DNA from: Elusimicrobia bacterium RIFCSPLOWO2_02_FULL_39_32
GTDB lineage: Bacteria; Elusimicrobiota; Elusimicrobia; 2-02-FULL-39-32
Assembly (NCBI GenBank): GCA_001800135.1
Contig: MGUU01000001.1
Coordinates: 1-35,001 of the forward strand
Reading direction: 5' to 3'
DNA length: 35,001 nt
The notes beneath the pieces are model-generated. The model searched no databases. It worked only from the letters and a program-made list of their open reading frames with translations, and was not told the DNA's origin. A program made the translations under genes and the position numbers. Positions 1 through 9,187 of the stretch are shown one piece after another. Numbering within the stretch: position 1 is the stretch's first letter; each line of letters starts with the position of its first letter.

Positions 1-69
1 TTAAGGTTTGCGATTCGTGAAGGCGGACACACTGTAGGCGCAGGTGTGGTAACCGAAATTTTGGAATAG
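1..69 (+). CDS. tuf: Elongation factor Tu, C-terminal end (partial)
   Basis: The first 22 codons in frame 1 read LRFAIREGGHTVGAGVVTEI followed by LE and a TAG stop. This matches the conserved last strand of EF-Tu domain 3, where the REGGxTVGAGxV stretch is a family hallmark. The rest of the gene lies left of the window. EF-Tu carries aminoacyl-tRNA to the ribosome. Its position directly before rpsJ is the common str-S10 arrangement in bacteria, and there is only a 48-base gap to rpsJ with no clear promoter or terminator in it. Confidence 0.95.
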   Translation, partial: LRFAIREGGHTVGAGVVTEILE

Positions 70-117
70 TTGCCCATAAAAAATAGAGCGGCGCTAAATA
101 AAAAATAGGTAAAAATT

Positions 118-444
118 ATGGCAGAACAAAAAGTAGCTTCAGAACAGAAAGTAAGAATTCGTTTAAGAGCGTATGATCACAGGATGCTAGATGATTCTTT
201 AGCAAAGATTGTGGACACGGTTCGGCGTTCCGGAGCTTCTATTTCAGGGCCTGTGCTTTTACCTGTGCAAATTAAAAAATATACGGTTCTTCGATCTCCG
301 CACACGGATAAAAAATCCAGAGATCAGTTTGAAGTGCGGGTGCATAAAAGGTTAGTTGACATTGTGGATCCAAGCCCTAAGACCATTGAAGAATTAATGA
401 AGTTGGATTTGCCCGCAGGGGTAGAGGTGGAGATTAAAACATGA
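118..444 (+). CDS. rpsJ: 30S ribosomal protein S10
   Basis: The 108-residue product has the S10 core from about residue 11: [17 protein letters not shown], then [19 protein letters not shown] and the [20 protein letters not shown] loop. S10 sits in the head of the small subunit and also takes part in antitermination with NusB. It has about ten extra N-terminal residues compared with the usual protein of roughly 100. It is the first gene of the S10 cluster, and its TGA stop overlaps the ATG of rplC (ATGA), which suggests translational coupling. Confidence 0.97.
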   Translation: MAEQKVASEQKVRIRLRAYDHRMLDDSLAKIVDTVRRSGASISGPVLLPVQIKKYTVLRSPHTDKKSRDQFEVRVHKRLVDIVDPSPKTIEELMKLDLPAGVEVEIKT

Positions 445-1259
445 GTGAAACTCAAACAGTTTCTTTTGAACCAAAAAATGAGGTTCAGGATCAAACTCAA
501 ATTCAAAATTTTGATCCAGCAAGTTTTCCTTTAAAGACATTGTTAGGGATTAAAGCTGGCATGACTCAAATTTATTCTGAATCAGGAGTGGCGATCCCTG
601 TATCTGTTATCGCCGCAGGCTCTTCCATGATTACGCGTATAAAAACTCCCTCTAAAGATGGTTATAGCGGAGTTCAGTTAGGGGTGGGGGAATGTAAAGA
701 AAAGAATTTGACAAAATCTTATTTGGGACAATTTAAAAAAAATAGTTTGGTTGCTTTGCGATGGTTAAAAGAGTTTAAAGTTAATGAGAATGAATTGGAA
801 AAATTTAAAATGGGTCAGAAAGTTCCTGTAGAGATTTTTTCTGCCGGAGATTATGTGGATATTTCCGGGATTTCCAAGGGAAAAGGGTTTGCCGGAGCCA
901 TGAAGCGGCACAATTTTCATGGTTTGCCAGCATCGCACGGAGCTTCAGATAAGGAGCGTTCTCGAGGATCCAGCGGTGGAGGTTCTGGGCAGCCGCAAAG
1001 AGTATTTAAGGGAACAAAAATGGCGGGACGCATGGGTTGCGATTGGGTAACCACTCAAAAAATTGAAGTGGTAAAAGCGGATAAAGAAAATCAGCTGCTT
1101 TTAGTAAAAGGTTCAGTGCCAGGACCTATTGGCAATTTCGTAGTGGTAAAACAGACTTCTAAAAATTTAAAACATAAACGCGCTTTAGTTGTTTCCGCAA
1201 AAGGCGCTAAGAAAGCGGCTCCTAAAAAAGCAGCTCCTAAAGCGTCGGCAAAAGGATAA
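441..1259 (+). CDS. rplC: 50S ribosomal protein L3 with N- and C-terminal extensions
   Basis: L3 binds 23S rRNA near the peptidyl transferase centre and starts large-subunit assembly. The L3 fold begins at about residue 33 ([12 protein letters not shown]), and the rRNA-reaching loop carries [13 protein letters not shown]. At 272 residues it is longer than the usual 205-215. There are about 31 polar, Gln-rich residues in front, and a Lys/Ala/Pro-rich tail ([16 protein letters not shown]) at the end. The start is well supported because its ATG overlaps the rpsJ stop as ATGA and no other ATG lies near the usual L3 start. The basic tail resembles rRNA-binding tails seen on other ribosomal proteins. 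Confidence 0.95.
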   Translation: MSETQTVSFEPKNEVQDQTQIQNFDPASFPLKTLLGIKAGMTQIYSESGVAIPVSVIAAGSSMITRIKTPSKDGYSGVQLGVGECKEKNLTKSYLGQFKKNSLVALRWLKEFKVNENELEKFKMGQKVPVEIFSAGDYVDISGISKGKGFAGAMKRHNFHGLPASHGASDKERSRGSSGGGSGQPQRVFKGTKMAGRMGCDWVTTQKIEVVKADKENQLLLVKGSVPGPIGNFVVVKQTSKNLKHKRALVVSAKGAKKAAPKKAAPKASAKG

Positions 1260-1264
1260 GAAGC

Positions 1265-1876
1265 ATGGAAATCAGCGTGATTGATTCTGAAGGTAAAGTA
1301 AAGGGTAAGCGTGAGCTTAACAACCCTCTTTTTTCCGCTCCTTTAAAAAATAGTTTTGTTTTGCATGAAGTGGTGAGAGCCTATCTTGCGAATCAAAGAA
1401 AAGGAACGCACTCTACTTTAACCAGAACAGAAGTTTCCGGAGGCGGTAAAAAACCTTGGAAACAAAAGCACACAGGTCGGGCTAGGTCCGGCTCTACCCG
1501 CTCCCCTTTATGGAGAGGCGGAGGCATTATTTTTGGGCCAAAAATGAGAAGTTATAGAATTGATTTGCCCAAACATAAGGTTGAGCTTGCTCTTTCAGAA
1601 GCTTTAAGCAGTAAGGCAAACTCTGGAGAACTTTTGGTTTCTGAAAAACCAATTTTAGAAAAACCTAAAACTAAATTGTTGTGCGCCTGGCTAAAAAATA
1701 GAGGGCTAGGAGATCATACCCTTTTAGTATTGAATCAAAAAGATGAAGATTTAAGTTTAGCGGCAAGAAACTTAAAGAATTTTAAATGGATTTTATGGAA
1801 TCATCTTCATCCTTATCATGTATTGCAAGCAAAAAAAATAGTTTTCACAGAAGAGGTATTCAATGGCATTAAATGA
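1265..1876 (+). CDS. rplD: 50S ribosomal protein L4
   Basis: The 203-residue product is of normal L4 length. The rRNA-penetrating loop is clear at about residues 55-85, with TRTEVSGGGKKPWKQKHTGR followed by ARSGSTRSPLWRGGG. L4 lines part of the exit tunnel; in some bacteria it also represses its own operon, but nothing here shows that. The last 14 bases overlap rplW in another frame. Confidence 0.96.
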   Translation: MEISVIDSEGKVKGKRELNNPLFSAPLKNSFVLHEVVRAYLANQRKGTHSTLTRTEVSGGGKKPWKQKHTGRARSGSTRSPLWRGGGIIFGPKMRSYRIDLPKHKVELALSEALSSKANSGELLVSEKPILEKPKTKLLCAWLKNRGLGDHTLLVLNQKDEDLSLAARNLKNFKWILWNHLHPYHVLQAKKIVFTEEVFNGIK

Positions 1877-2162
1877 GTGGAACATTCTAAAACAGCCTCT
1901 TTTAACTGAAAGATCTTCTCATTTGAAAGAGCAAAATAATCAGTATGTTTTTAAAGTGGATCCTCTTGCGAATAAATGGCAAATTAAAGATGCTGTGCAA
2001 AAAATATTTAAGGTGAACGTAAGAAAAGTGCGCACCATGAATTTTGACGGAAAATTGCGCCGTTTGTCTCAAGGCCGTCCGCAAGGCAGAAGAATTGCTT
2101 GGAAAAAAGCGATTATCACCTTGCAGGAGGGACAAAAAATTAACATAGAAGCCGAGTCTTGA
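1863..2162 (+). CDS. rplW: 50S ribosomal protein L23
   Basis: The 99-residue product has the L23 signatures: [11 protein letters not shown] near the start, then [20 protein letters not shown] and [13 protein letters not shown]23 sits at the tunnel exit and is the docking point for trigger factor and SRP. The ATG lies 14 bases inside the end of rplD, so translation is probably coupled. Length and order (rplD-rplW-rplB) are standard. Confidence 0.96.
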   Translation: MALNEWNILKQPLLTERSSHLKEQNNQYVFKVDPLANKWQIKDAVQKIFKVNVRKVRTMNFDGKLRRLSQGRPQGRRIAWKKAIITLQEGQKINIEAES

Positions 2163-2175
2163 GAATAGGAAAATT

Positions 2176-3027
2176 ATGCCGATAAAAAGTTTTAATCCTT
2201 ATACCCCTTCCCGCAGATTTATTACTGTGGAAGATTTTTCTGATCTAACTAAAAAAGAGCCGGAAAAATCTTTAATTCTGACAATCCCTAAAAAAGGAGG
2301 GCGTAACAATACCGGGCAAGTGATGGTGCGCCATCAAGGCGGGGGCCATAAAAGGCAAATTAGGATTGTGGATTTTAAAAGAGATAAGAGGAATGTTCCG
2401 GGTAAAGTGATCGCCATAGAATATGATCCTAACCGAAGCTCTCGGTTAGCTTTAATTCAATATGCGGATGGGGAAAAAAGATACATAATTCAGCCTGAAG
2501 ATTTGAAAGTTGGAGATAGCATTTTAGCAGGAGCTGAGGCAGAAATAAAAAATGGGAATGCGTTAGCTTTATCCGGAATACCAGTTGGAACTTTTGTGCA
2601 CAATATTGAACTTTTTCCTGGACGGGGAGCGCAGCTTGTGCGCTCTGCGGGAGGAGCAGCCCAGCTCATGGCAAAAGAAGGGGAGTATGCTACTTTAAAA
2701 ATGCCTTCAGGAGAAATTAGAAAAATTTCCGTGCGTTCTTATGCGACCATAGGAAGGGTAGGGAATGCAGACCATGAAAATGTTACTTTAGGCAATGCGG
2801 GCCGTTCCAGACATATGGGAATTCGTCCCACGGTGCGAGGCACTGCCATGAATACAGTGGACCATCCTCATGGCGGAGGGCGAGGCAAATCTAAAGGGAA
2901 TAAGCACCCGCAGTCCCCTTGGGGACAGCCTGCTAAGGGTTATAAAACAAGAAGCTCTAAAGTTTGGGATTGGCTGATTATTTCTCGAAGAAAAAAAGGC
3001 AGCACAGAACAGGTGGTGGTGAGCTAA
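2176..3027 (+). CDS. rplB: 50S ribosomal protein L2
   Basis: The 283-residue product is a full-length L2. It starts [20 protein letters not shown], has the RNA-binding [19 protein letters not shown] stretch near residues 50-70, and the C-terminal [15 protein letters not shown] segment with the conserved His needed for peptidyl transferase activity. L2 bridges the subunits. Its stop is one base before the rpsS start. Confidence 0.97.
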   Translation: MPIKSFNPYTPSRRFITVEDFSDLTKKEPEKSLILTIPKKGGRNNTGQVMVRHQGGGHKRQIRIVDFKRDKRNVPGKVIAIEYDPNRSSRLALIQYADGEKRYIIQPEDLKVGDSILAGAEAEIKNGNALALSGIPVGTFVHNIELFPGRGAQLVRSAGGAAQLMAKEGEYATLKMPSGEIRKISVRSYATIGRVGNADHENVTLGNAGRSRHMGIRPTVRGTAMNTVDHPHGGGRGKSKGNKHPQSPWGQPAKGYKTRSSKVWDWLIISRRKKGSTEQVVVS

Positions 3028-3028
3028 A

Positions 3029-3316
3029 ATGTCTAGATCAACTAAAAAAGGTCCTTATGTGGATGAAAAATTGCTTAAAAAAATTACAAGATTAAATCAA
3101 GCTTCTGAAAAAAAAGTAGTTAAGACCTGGGCCAGGGCTTCTACCATACCTCCAGATTTTGTGGGGCACACGTTAGCGGTTCATAATGGCAGAAAATTTA
3201 TTCCGGTTTATGTCACAGAACAGATGGTGGGTCACCATCTAGGTGAATTTTCTCCAACAAGGTTCTTTAAAGGCCATGGCCAAGCTCATACCAAAGAAGC
3301 CGGGGAGCTTACATAA
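3029..3316 (+). CDS. rpsS: 30S ribosomal protein S19
   Basis: The 95-residue product carries the S19 hallmarks [18 protein letters not shown] at the N-terminus and [27 protein letters not shown] near the C-terminus. S19 forms a complex with S13 in the small-subunit head. It starts directly after rplB and is followed one base later by rplV. Confidence 0.97.
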   Translation: MSRSTKKGPYVDEKLLKKITRLNQASEKKVVKTWARASTIPPDFVGHTLAVHNGRKFIPVYVTEQMVGHHLGEFSPTRFFKGHGQAHTKEAGELT

Positions 3317-3317
3317 C

Positions 3318-3671
3318 ATGCAAGCGGTTGCTCGGCTTCAATTTGTTCGCACTGCTCCTAGAAAACTGAACCAGATTTTAACTTTGGTTCGGAGAAAAAA
3401 AGTTTTGGATGCGTTAAGAGAATTAAAATTTTTACCTAAAAGAGGAGCGATTATTGTGGCTAAAACCATAAAAAGCGCTGCATCCAATGCTGGGGACAAG
3501 GAGCTTAAAAATTTAAATTTAAGAGTAGCTTCTGCTTGGGTAGGCCAAGGTCCGGTTTTAAAAAGAATGAGAGCCCATGCCATGGGCAGAGGCGCAACCT
3601 ATAAAAGAAAAACTTGCCATTTAACGATAGTGGTTTCTGATGGCAATGGAAAAGTAAAAGAGGAGATTTAA
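3318..3671 (+). CDS. rplV: 50S ribosomal protein L22
   Basis: The 117-residue product matches L22 from its first residues (MQAVARLQFVRTAPRKLNQI) through the tunnel-lining beta hairpin LKRMRAHAMGRGATYKRKTCHLTI. I chose the ATG at 3318 because it starts one base after the rpsS stop and has GGGGAG about ten bases upstream. The open frame extends back to an ATG at 3243 inside rpsS, but that would add 25 residues unlike any L22. Confidence 0.94.
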   Translation: MQAVARLQFVRTAPRKLNQILTLVRRKKVLDALRELKFLPKRGAIIVAKTIKSAASNAGDKELKNLNLRVASAWVGQGPVLKRMRAHAMGRGATYKRKTCHLTIVVSDGNGKVKEEI

Positions 3672-3683
3672 AGGAGTTTAAAC

Positions 3684-4490
3684 TTGGGACAAAAAGTTCA
3701 CGCAAAAGGTATTCGGTTAGGCTATACTGCAGATTGGGACTCTAAATGGTTTTCTAAAAGAGATGCTCCCGCGTTGATTGAAGAAGATCAAACCATTCGC
3801 AGATATTTAAAAGAAAAATTACGTTTAGCCGCGGTCTCTAAAATTGTGATTGAACGCGCTGGAAAATATTTAAAAATTAATATTTATACTGCGCGGCCTG
3901 GAATTGTGATTGGTAAAAAAGGCCAGGATATTGAAAATATTATTAAAGATATTGAAAGAATCACGAACCTTAAAGGTTCTGTGAATGTAAGTGTTTTAGA
4001 AATTCAACGTCCGGAAGTAGATGCGCAGCTGGTGGCAGAAGCGATCGCTTTTCAGTTAGAGAGAAATATTGGATACCGCAGGGCCATGAAAAAAGCAATG
4101 GAACGTTCCATGCAGGGAGGAGCTCAAGGCATTAAAGTGATGGTGGGCGGCCGTTTAGGCGGAGCAGAAATTGCCCGCAGAGAATGGTTAAGAGAAGGGA
4201 GAGTGCCTTTGCAAACTTTCCGAGCAGAGATAGATTATGGTTTTATTGAAGCCCACACTAAGATGGGACGCATTGGAGTGAAGGTATGGATTTTTAAGAA
4301 AGAGCATTATAAGAAAAGCGAAAGAGAAATTAGGGATGAAGCAGCTAAACTAATTGAGAAAGAACGTTTAGAAGAATTAAGTAAGCAGGCAGAAGAAGGA
4401 AAAATTAACGTGGAACCCATCATTCCAATAGAAGAGGAACCAGAAACACCGGAAATTGCGGGCGATTTAGAAGAAGGGGTAAAGGAATAA
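3684..4490 (+). CDS. rpsC: 30S ribosomal protein S3
   Basis: The 268-residue product has the S3 start MGQKVHAKGIRLGYTADWDSKW, a KH domain with the GKKG loop at residues 77-80, and the C-terminal half with RAEIDYGFIEAHTKMGRIGVKVWI. S3 lies at the mRNA entry channel. The start codon is TTG, with AAGGAG overlapping the rplV stop at 3671-3676 and seven bases of spacing. An acidic tail of about 45 residues (Glu/Pro-rich, ending DLEEGVKE) extends beyond the usual end; such tails are seen in several phyla. Confidence 0.96.
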   Translation: MGQKVHAKGIRLGYTADWDSKWFSKRDAPALIEEDQTIRRYLKEKLRLAAVSKIVIERAGKYLKINIYTARPGIVIGKKGQDIENIIKDIERITNLKGSVNVSVLEIQRPEVDAQLVAEAIAFQLERNIGYRRAMKKAMERSMQGGAQGIKVMVGGRLGGAEIARREWLREGRVPLQTFRAEIDYGFIEAHTKMGRIGVKVWIFKKEHYKKSEREIRDEAAKLIEKERLEELSKQAEEGKINVEPIIPIEEEPETPEIAGDLEEGVKE

Positions 4491-4496
4491 TTTTTT

Positions 4497-4910
4497 ATGT
4501 TGATGCCAACTAGGGTTAAATATCGTAAATCTCAAAGAGGCCGGTTAAAAGGGAATTCAAAAGCTGGAAATGATATTGCCTTTGGACAATATGGTTTAAA
4601 AGCCATGGACAATGCCTGGATTACAGCGCGTCAGATTGAGGCTACTCGAGTGGCTTTAACTCGTTTTATTAAAAAAGGCGGAAAACTGTGGGTAAGAATA
4701 TTTCCAGATAAACCAATCTCAAAAAAACCTGCTGAAACCCGCATGGGAAAAGGAAAAGGAGCTCCGGAATTTTGGGTAGCGCCGGTTAAAAGAGGAAGGA
4801 TCATGTTTGAGTTAGAGGGCGTCACTGTGGATGTAGCTAAAGAAGCGATGAGGCTTGCATCCCATAAACTACCCATACCAACCATTTTTGTGCAAAGGGA
4901 AGCTGCTTAA
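4497..4910 (+). CDS. rplP: 50S ribosomal protein L16
   Basis: The 137-residue product starts [19 protein letters not shown], which fits the usual MLxPKRxKYRK start of L16, so the first ATG (4497) is preferred over the ATG at 4503. The loop [22 protein letters not shown] is diagnostic. L16 helps position tRNA in the A site. AAAGGA lies about ten bases upstream. Confidence 0.96.
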   Translation: MLMPTRVKYRKSQRGRLKGNSKAGNDIAFGQYGLKAMDNAWITARQIEATRVALTRFIKKGGKLWVRIFPDKPISKKPAETRMGKGKGAPEFWVAPVKRGRIMFELEGVTVDVAKEAMRLASHKLPIPTIFVQREAA

Positions 4911-4911
4911 A

Positions 4912-5136
4912 ATGAAAGCGCAAGAACAAGCGAATATTCGCGAATTGCCAATTCCGGATTTAAAGCTGCAATTAAAAGATTGTGAAGAAAAACTTTTTAA
5001 TTTAAAATTTAAAAATTCCATAAGCCGGTTAAAAAATGGTTTAGAAATTAGAGAGCTTAGGAAGCATAAAGCTCGTTTGATAACATGGTTAAGACAAAAA
5101 GAGATTGCAGAAACGAAAAAGGCGGTGCCGGTTTGA
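4912..5136 (+). CDS. rpmC: 50S ribosomal protein L29
   Basis: The 74-residue product has the L29 pattern of two helices: REIPxxDL-like [20 protein letters not shown], then [30 protein letters not shown]29 sits near the tunnel exit next to L23. I chose the ATG at 4912, one base after the rplP stop. The frame is open back to 4855 inside rplP, but the added residues are unlike L29. A short tail (AETKKAVPV) extends the usual end. Confidence 0.93.
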   Translation: MKAQEQANIRELPIPDLKLQLKDCEEKLFNLKFKNSISRLKNGLEIRELRKHKARLITWLRQKEIAETKKAVPV

Positions 5137-5366
5137 TTAAAGAAAAAGTAGGGATTGTAGTTTCAGATAAAATGGCTAAAACCCGGGTGGTGCGGGTAGA
5201 ACGTTTGGTGCGGCATGGTAAATATCAAAAGATTTTAAAAATCAGGAAAAAATTTTATGCGCATGATGAAAAGAATGAATCTAAAGAGGGACAAAAAGTG
5301 CGCATTCAGGAGACAAGGCCAACCTCCAGTTTAAAAAGATGGAAGGTTGTTCAAATTTACGTTTAA
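5133..5366 (+). CDS. rpsQ: 30S ribosomal protein S17
   Basis: The S17 OB-fold is clear: [21 protein letters not shown], then [21 protein letters not shown] and [20 protein letters not shown] place the start at the TTG at 5133, which overlaps the rpmC stop as TTGA and gives 77 residues with the usual S17 beginning. An in-frame ATG at 5085 would add 16 residues read from inside rpmC and is less likely. The start has not been proven. Confidence 0.9.
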   Translation: MIKEKVGIVVSDKMAKTRVVRVERLVRHGKYQKILKIRKKFYAHDEKNESKEGQKVRIQETRPTSSLKRWKVVQIYV

Positions 5367-5379
5367 AGAAAATTAATTT

Positions 5380-5748
5380 ATGATTCAAGAACGAACGATA
5401 TTAAAAGTAGCGGATAATTCTGGAGCAAGGATTGTGCGTTGTTTCCGTATTTTAGGCGGAACCCGCAGACACTACGCCTCTTTAGGGGATATTATTATCT
5501 GTTCTGTTCAGGATGCTTTGCCTACAGCCGCCATAAAAAAAGGGGATGTAGTTAGGGCTGTTGTGGTGCGTACGGTAAAAGAGTTTCATCGCACGGATGG
5601 CTCTTATGTTCGGTTCGATGATAATGCAGCCTGCATTGTGGATGATAAAGGAGAACCTCGCGGAACCAGAATTTTTGGACCAGTGGCAAGGGAATTAAGA
5701 GATAAAAATTATCTTAAAATTATCTCTTTAGCTCCAGAAGTAGTATAA
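5380..5748 (+). CDS. rplN: 50S ribosomal protein L14
   Basis: At 122 residues this is an exact-length L14. It begins [19 protein letters not shown] and contains [33 protein letters not shown] and [14 protein letters not shown]14 contacts L19 and the 30S subunit in a bridge. It is the first gene of the spc part of the cluster, here only 13 bases after rpsQ, so the S10 and spc segments look like a single transcription unit. Confidence 0.97.
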   Translation: MIQERTILKVADNSGARIVRCFRILGGTRRHYASLGDIIICSVQDALPTAAIKKGDVVRAVVVRTVKEFHRTDGSYVRFDDNAACIVDDKGEPRGTRIFGPVARELRDKNYLKIISLAPEVV

Positions 5749-5771
5749 AGGGGTGTTTTTAAAAAAAATAT

Positions 5772-6077
5772 ATGTGGTTAAAAAAGAAAGATAATGTTTT
5801 AGTTTTAAGCGGAAAAGACAAGGGCAAGAAAGGCGAGATCTTAAAGAAAACTGGAGATTCCAAGTTTCTTGTGGCTAAAATTAACATGGTTAAAAAACAC
5901 CAGCGTTCAACGGGTCAAGAGGTGGGCGGCATCATTCAAAAAGAATTGCCTGTTAACCAATCAAAACTTGCGTTGATTTGCCCGCAATGCGACAGCCCAA
6001 CCAGAGTCAAGATCTCTTTTTTAGATAATGGAGAGAAGAGCCGGGTTTGCAGAAAATGTTCAGCAAGGATTGAGTAA
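5772..6077 (+). CDS. rplX: 50S ribosomal protein L24, four-cysteine type
   Basis: The 101-residue product has the KOW motif near residues 5-30 (KKKDNVLVLSGKDKGKKGEI) and L24-like VAKINMVKKHQR. Its C-terminal half carries two CxxC pairs, C70/C73 and C93/C96, which should bind zinc; this four-cysteine form occurs in many bacteria. L24 starts 50S assembly. A 23-base gap separates it from rplN. Confidence 0.95.
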   Translation: MWLKKKDNVLVLSGKDKGKKGEILKKTGDSKFLVAKINMVKKHQRSTGQEVGGIIQKELPVNQSKLALICPQCDSPTRVKISFLDNGEKSRVCRKCSARIE

Positions 6078-6080
6078 CTT

Positions 6081-6689
6081 ATGCAAAAGAGAGAAGCTGA
6101 AAACGTTCGTCCAAGACTAAAAGAATATTATAAAACCGCTGTGATCCCTAAATTGATGGAACAGTTTGGTTATGATAATCCCATGTCTTGTCCTCGTTTA
6201 GAGAAAATTGTGGTGAATGTGGGATTGTCGCAAGCCAGGGAAGATATTAAAGTGGTGGATTTGGCAGCGGATGAAATATCCCGCATCACAGGACAGAAAG
6301 CTCAAATTAGAAGAGCAAAAAAATCAATTTCTAATTTTAAATTAAGGCAAGGCATGCCCATTGGAGTTAAGGTGACCATGAGACGGGACCGGATGTATGA
6401 ATTTTTTGACAGATTAGTTTCCATTGCTGTGCCCAGAATTAGAGATTTTAGAGGTTTTGACGCGGGAGCTTTTGATGGTCATGGCAATTATAATTTAGGA
6501 TTAAAGGAACAACAGATTTTTTTAGAGATTGATTTAGAAAAGGCGGATAAGGTAAGAGGGATGAATATCTCCATTGATACTTCAGCTAAAAATGATAATG
6601 AAGCAAAAGCGCTTTTAGAGTCTCTAGGATTACCTTTTAGAAAAATTAAAGAGCAGCAGCCTTCTAAAAAAGAACAGATTAAAAAATAA
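6081..6689 (+). CDS. rplE: 50S ribosomal protein L5
   Basis: The product contains the L5 core: NPMSCPRLEKIVVNVGL, ITGQKAQIRRAKKSISNFKLR, GVKVTMRRDRMYEFFDRL and IRDFRGFDAGAFDGHGNYN. L5 binds 5S rRNA and contacts the P-site tRNA. At 202 residues it is about 20 longer than usual, because of a Lys/Gln-rich C-terminal tail (KEQQPSKKEQIKK) and a few extra residues in front. Confidence 0.96.
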   Translation: MQKREAENVRPRLKEYYKTAVIPKLMEQFGYDNPMSCPRLEKIVVNVGLSQAREDIKVVDLAADEISRITGQKAQIRRAKKSISNFKLRQGMPIGVKVTMRRDRMYEFFDRLVSIAVPRIRDFRGFDAGAFDGHGNYNLGLKEQQIFLEIDLEKADKVRGMNISIDTSAKNDNEAKALLESLGLPFRKIKEQQPSKKEQIKK

Positions 6690-6704
6690 GGCGGAGGAAT
6701 TTAA

Positions 6705-6890
6705 ATGGCAACGATTGCCTGGATGGCAAAAATGAGAAAACCACAAAAATATGCAACGCGCTTTAGAAACCGTTGCAGTCAGTGCGGAAGGCCAAGGGGT
6801 TTTTATCAGGATTTTGGACTTTGCAGGATTTGTTTTAGAAACCTGGCTTTAAAAGGCGAGATTCCAGGCGTTAGAAAGTCGAGCTGGTAA
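6705..6890 (+). CDS. rpsN: 30S ribosomal protein S14, zinc-binding (type Z)
   Basis: The 61-residue product is the short zinc form of S14. It has C24xxC27 (CSQC) and C40xxC43 (CRIC), followed by [18 protein letters not shown], the standard S14 end. Type Z S14 is found in many Gram-positive bacteria, Thermus and deep-branching lineages, whereas gamma-proteobacteria use the longer cysteine-free form. GGAGG lies 5-10 bases upstream of the start. Confidence 0.97.
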   Translation: MATIAWMAKMRKPQKYATRFRNRCSQCGRPRGFYQDFGLCRICFRNLALKGEIPGVRKSSW

Positions 6891-6895
6891 AAGAT

Positions 6896-7285
6896 ATGGA
6901 TCCATTAGCTAATTTTTTTACTTCTTTAAGAAATGCCAGCAGAAAAGGGTTGGAAAAAGTGGATGTGCCTTTTTCTAAAATTAAAATAGCGGTTGCTAGA
7001 GTGTTGAAAGAAGAGGGATATATTCAGAATTATCGTTTATTGGAGGAAGACCGCGTCCCATTCTTGCGGGTTCAAATGAAATATTCTGATAAAAAAGAGC
7101 CTGTGATTAACGGCATAAAAAGAGTTTCCAGGCCTGGTTTAAGGATTTATGATCACTATAGAAGTTTAAAGAAAGTGGATGGAGGAATGGGGGTTGCGAT
7201 CCTTTCCACCTCTAAAGGGATTTTGGCTAATAGAAAAGCGAGGCAGATGAAAGTTGGCGGGGAAATTATTTGTCATGTGTGGTAA
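6896..7285 (+). CDS. rpsH: 30S ribosomal protein S8
   Basis: The 129-residue product has the normal S8 length. It begins DPLANFFTSLRNASRKGLEKV and ends with GGMGVAILSTSKGILANRKARQ and KVGGEIICHVW. S8 binds the central domain of 16S rRNA; in Escherichia coli it represses the spc operon, though the target site was not searched for here. Confidence 0.97.
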   Translation: MDPLANFFTSLRNASRKGLEKVDVPFSKIKIAVARVLKEEGYIQNYRLLEEDRVPFLRVQMKYSDKKEPVINGIKRVSRPGLRIYDHYRSLKKVDGGMGVAILSTSKGILANRKARQMKVGGEIICHVW

Positions 7286-7292
7286 AGTTTAA

Positions 7293-7868
7293 ATGAGCAG
7301 AATCGGAAAAAAATTAATTAATATACCGGATAAGGTTTCAGTGCAAGTCCAGGATGCTTCCATAGAAGTGAAAGGTCCCCTAGGCGTTTTAGCTAAAAAA
7401 ATCCCTCAAGGGATTACCGTGGAGGTTAAAGGAAAAGAAATTCATGTTTTAGACTCTGCTGCTTTACCCCAAAGCCATGCGCTGCATGGGTTGATGCGCA
7501 CTTTAATTGCCAACATGGTTCAAGGCGTGGTTCAGCCTTGGAAAAAGGATTTAGAAATTCAGGGCGTTGGGTACCGAGCCGCTAAAAATGGGCAAATTCT
7601 TAATTTGCAGGTTGGTTATTCACATCCTGTAAATTTTAAAATCCCTGATATTGTTCAATTTAATGTGGATGCGAAACAGACCCAAATATCTTTTAGCTCT
7701 CCGGATAAAGAAATTTTAGGAAACCTGACAGCCAAAATCCGCTCTATAAGGAAACCTGAGCCTTACAAAGGAAAGGGAATTCGTTATGTGGGAGAAAGAG
7801 TTACTCGTAAGGCTGGTAAAGCCGCAGGCGCGGTAGGATCTGCCGGCGGAGGAGGAGCCAAGAAATGA
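7293..7868 (+). CDS. rplF: 50S ribosomal protein L6
   Basis: The product has the L6 start [17 protein letters not shown], two repeated alpha/beta domains, and the conserved C-terminal [25 protein letters not shown]. It is 191 residues, about 10 above the norm, because of a Gly/Ala-rich end ([15 protein letters not shown]). L6 sits near the factor-binding site. The stop overlaps the start of rplR. Confidence 0.97.
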   Translation: MSRIGKKLINIPDKVSVQVQDASIEVKGPLGVLAKKIPQGITVEVKGKEIHVLDSAALPQSHALHGLMRTLIANMVQGVVQPWKKDLEIQGVGYRAAKNGQILNLQVGYSHPVNFKIPDIVQFNVDAKQTQISFSSPDKEILGNLTAKIRSIRKPEPYKGKGIRYVGERVTRKAGKAAGAVGSAGGGGAKK

Positions 7869-8227
7869 GCGTAGGTTCTTTAGAACGTTATCTTTTTAGA
7901 AAAGAAAGAATTAGAAAAAAAATTTTTGGAACAAAGGAACGTCCTCGCCTTTCAGTTTACAGGAGTTTAAACCATATTTACGCGCAAATTATTGATGACA
8001 GCGCAGGAAAAACTCTTGTTGCCAGCTCCTCTTTAGACTCTTCAATTAAAAAAGAGTTGAAAGCTGGAGGGAATAGCAAAGCAGCTGCAATGGTTGGCAA
8101 ATCCATTGCGGAAAAAGCTGTTAAATTGGAAATTAAAAAAGTGGTGTTTGATCGAGGTGGGAGAATTTTCCATGGCAGAGTAAAAGCGCTGGCGGATGGG
8201 GCTAGACTTGGGGGGCTTGAATTTTAA
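7865..8227 (+). CDS. rplR: 50S ribosomal protein L18
   Basis: The 120-residue product has the L18 signatures [31 protein letters not shown], and the end [23 protein letters not shown]18 binds 5S rRNA with L5. Its ATG overlaps the rplF stop as ATGA and its TAA is directly followed by the rpsE ATG, sharing a base. Confidence 0.96.
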   Translation: MSVGSLERYLFRKERIRKKIFGTKERPRLSVYRSLNHIYAQIIDDSAGKTLVASSSLDSSIKKELKAGGNSKAAAMVGKSIAEKAVKLEIKKVVFDRGGRIFHGRVKALADGARLGGLEF

Positions 8228-8718
8228 TGAGAATTGATTCGTCACAACTAACTTTAACTGAAAATGTCATTACTGTAAACAGGGTGGCTAAAGTGGTAAA
8301 AGGTGGAAAACGTTTTTCTTTTAATTCCATTGTGGTTGTAGGAGATGGGGCAAGACATGTGGGAGTTGCTATAGGAAAAGCTAAAGAGGTTCAGGCTGCG
8401 ATTGCCAAAGCAGCTGCTCGGGCTAGAAAAGAGTTAATTGAGGTGCCTCTAGTGGGCACAACTATTCCTCATGAAGTGATTGGCCGGTTTGGAGCTGGAA
8501 AATTGTTGATGAAGCCTGCCGCGCCTGGAACTGGAGTGGTTGCTGGAGGTTGTGTGCGGGCCGTGCTAGAAGCTGTAGGCATTAAGGATATTTTAACAAA
8601 ATCTTTAGGATCTTCTAATACTTTTAATTTAGTGTATGCTACCATGGAGGCATTAAGAAATTTGCGTTCAAAAGAAAGCGTAGCCAAATTAAGAAACAAA
8701 GAATTAGCTGAGGTATAA
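8227..8718 (+). CDS. rpsE: 30S ribosomal protein S5
   Basis: The 163-residue product has both S5 domains: the double-stranded-RNA-binding part ([21 protein letters not shown]) and the C-terminal part with [26 protein letters not shown]5 contributes to decoding accuracy. It starts on the last base of the rplR stop. In the usual spc order rpmD (L30) should follow, but only four bases separate rpsE from rplO. Confidence 0.97.
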   Translation: MRIDSSQLTLTENVITVNRVAKVVKGGKRFSFNSIVVVGDGARHVGVAIGKAKEVQAAIAKAAARARKELIEVPLVGTTIPHEVIGRFGAGKLLMKPAAPGTGVVAGGCVRAVLEAVGIKDILTKSLGSSNTFNLVYATMEALRNLRSKESVAKLRNKELAEV

Positions 8719-8722
8719 ACAC

Positions 8723-9187
8723 ATGTTTTCACTTTCTAACTTACACCCAAGTCCCGGCTCTCACCACCGCAGAAAAATTGTGGGAAGAGGGGTGGGCTCT
8801 GGACACGGACGCCATGCCACTAGAGGCATGAAAGGGCAGCGTTCTAGGAGAGGAGATTCTAAAATGGTGGGTTTTGAAGGGGGACAAATGCCTCTTTTGC
8901 GCAGAATTCCAAAACAAGGGTTTACTCCTCCTTTTAAAGAGAAACTTGAGATTGTGAACATTGCTGCGCTAGAGGAGAATTTTGAAAATAATAGCGCGGT
9001 CTCTCCTCAAACGCTTTTAGAAAAAGGTTTAATCCGAACCAATCTTCCTTTAAAAATTTTAGGGAGCGGTGAACTTAAAAAATCTCTTAAAGTTTCTGCT
9101 CAACATTTTTCCCAAAATGCTAGAGTCAAGATTAAAGAAGCCGGAGGGGAAGTTCAAGTTCTTTTGAATGCCCAAAAGAGCAAGTAA
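8723..9187 (+). CDS. rplO: 50S ribosomal protein L15
   Basis: The 154-residue product has the L15 start LSNLHPSPGSHHRRKIVGRG, then GSGHGRHATRGMKGQRSRRG and FEGGQMPLLRRIPKQGF. L15 joins late in 50S assembly. It follows rpsE directly, without rpmD, and is followed by psd rather than secY. The psd ATG lies inside the last 20 bases of rplO. Confidence 0.96.
   Translation: MFSLSNLHPSPGSHHRRKIVGRGVGSGHGRHATRGMKGQRSRRGDSKMVGFEGGQMPLLRRIPKQGFTPPFKEKLEIVNIAALEENFENNSAVSPQTLLEKGLIRTNLPLKILGSGELKKSLKVSAQHFSQNARVKIKEAGGEVQVLLNAQKSK

Noticed and set aside
70-117. Promoter between tuf and rpsJ (TTGCCC and TAAATA)
   Set aside because: The -35 box is poor and the spacer is 19 bases; transcription from tuf is enough to explain expression.
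5085-5132. Longer rpsQ beginning at the ATG at 5085
   Set aside because: The extra residues are read from inside rpmC and are unlike S17; the TTG overlapping the rpmC stop gives a normal S17.
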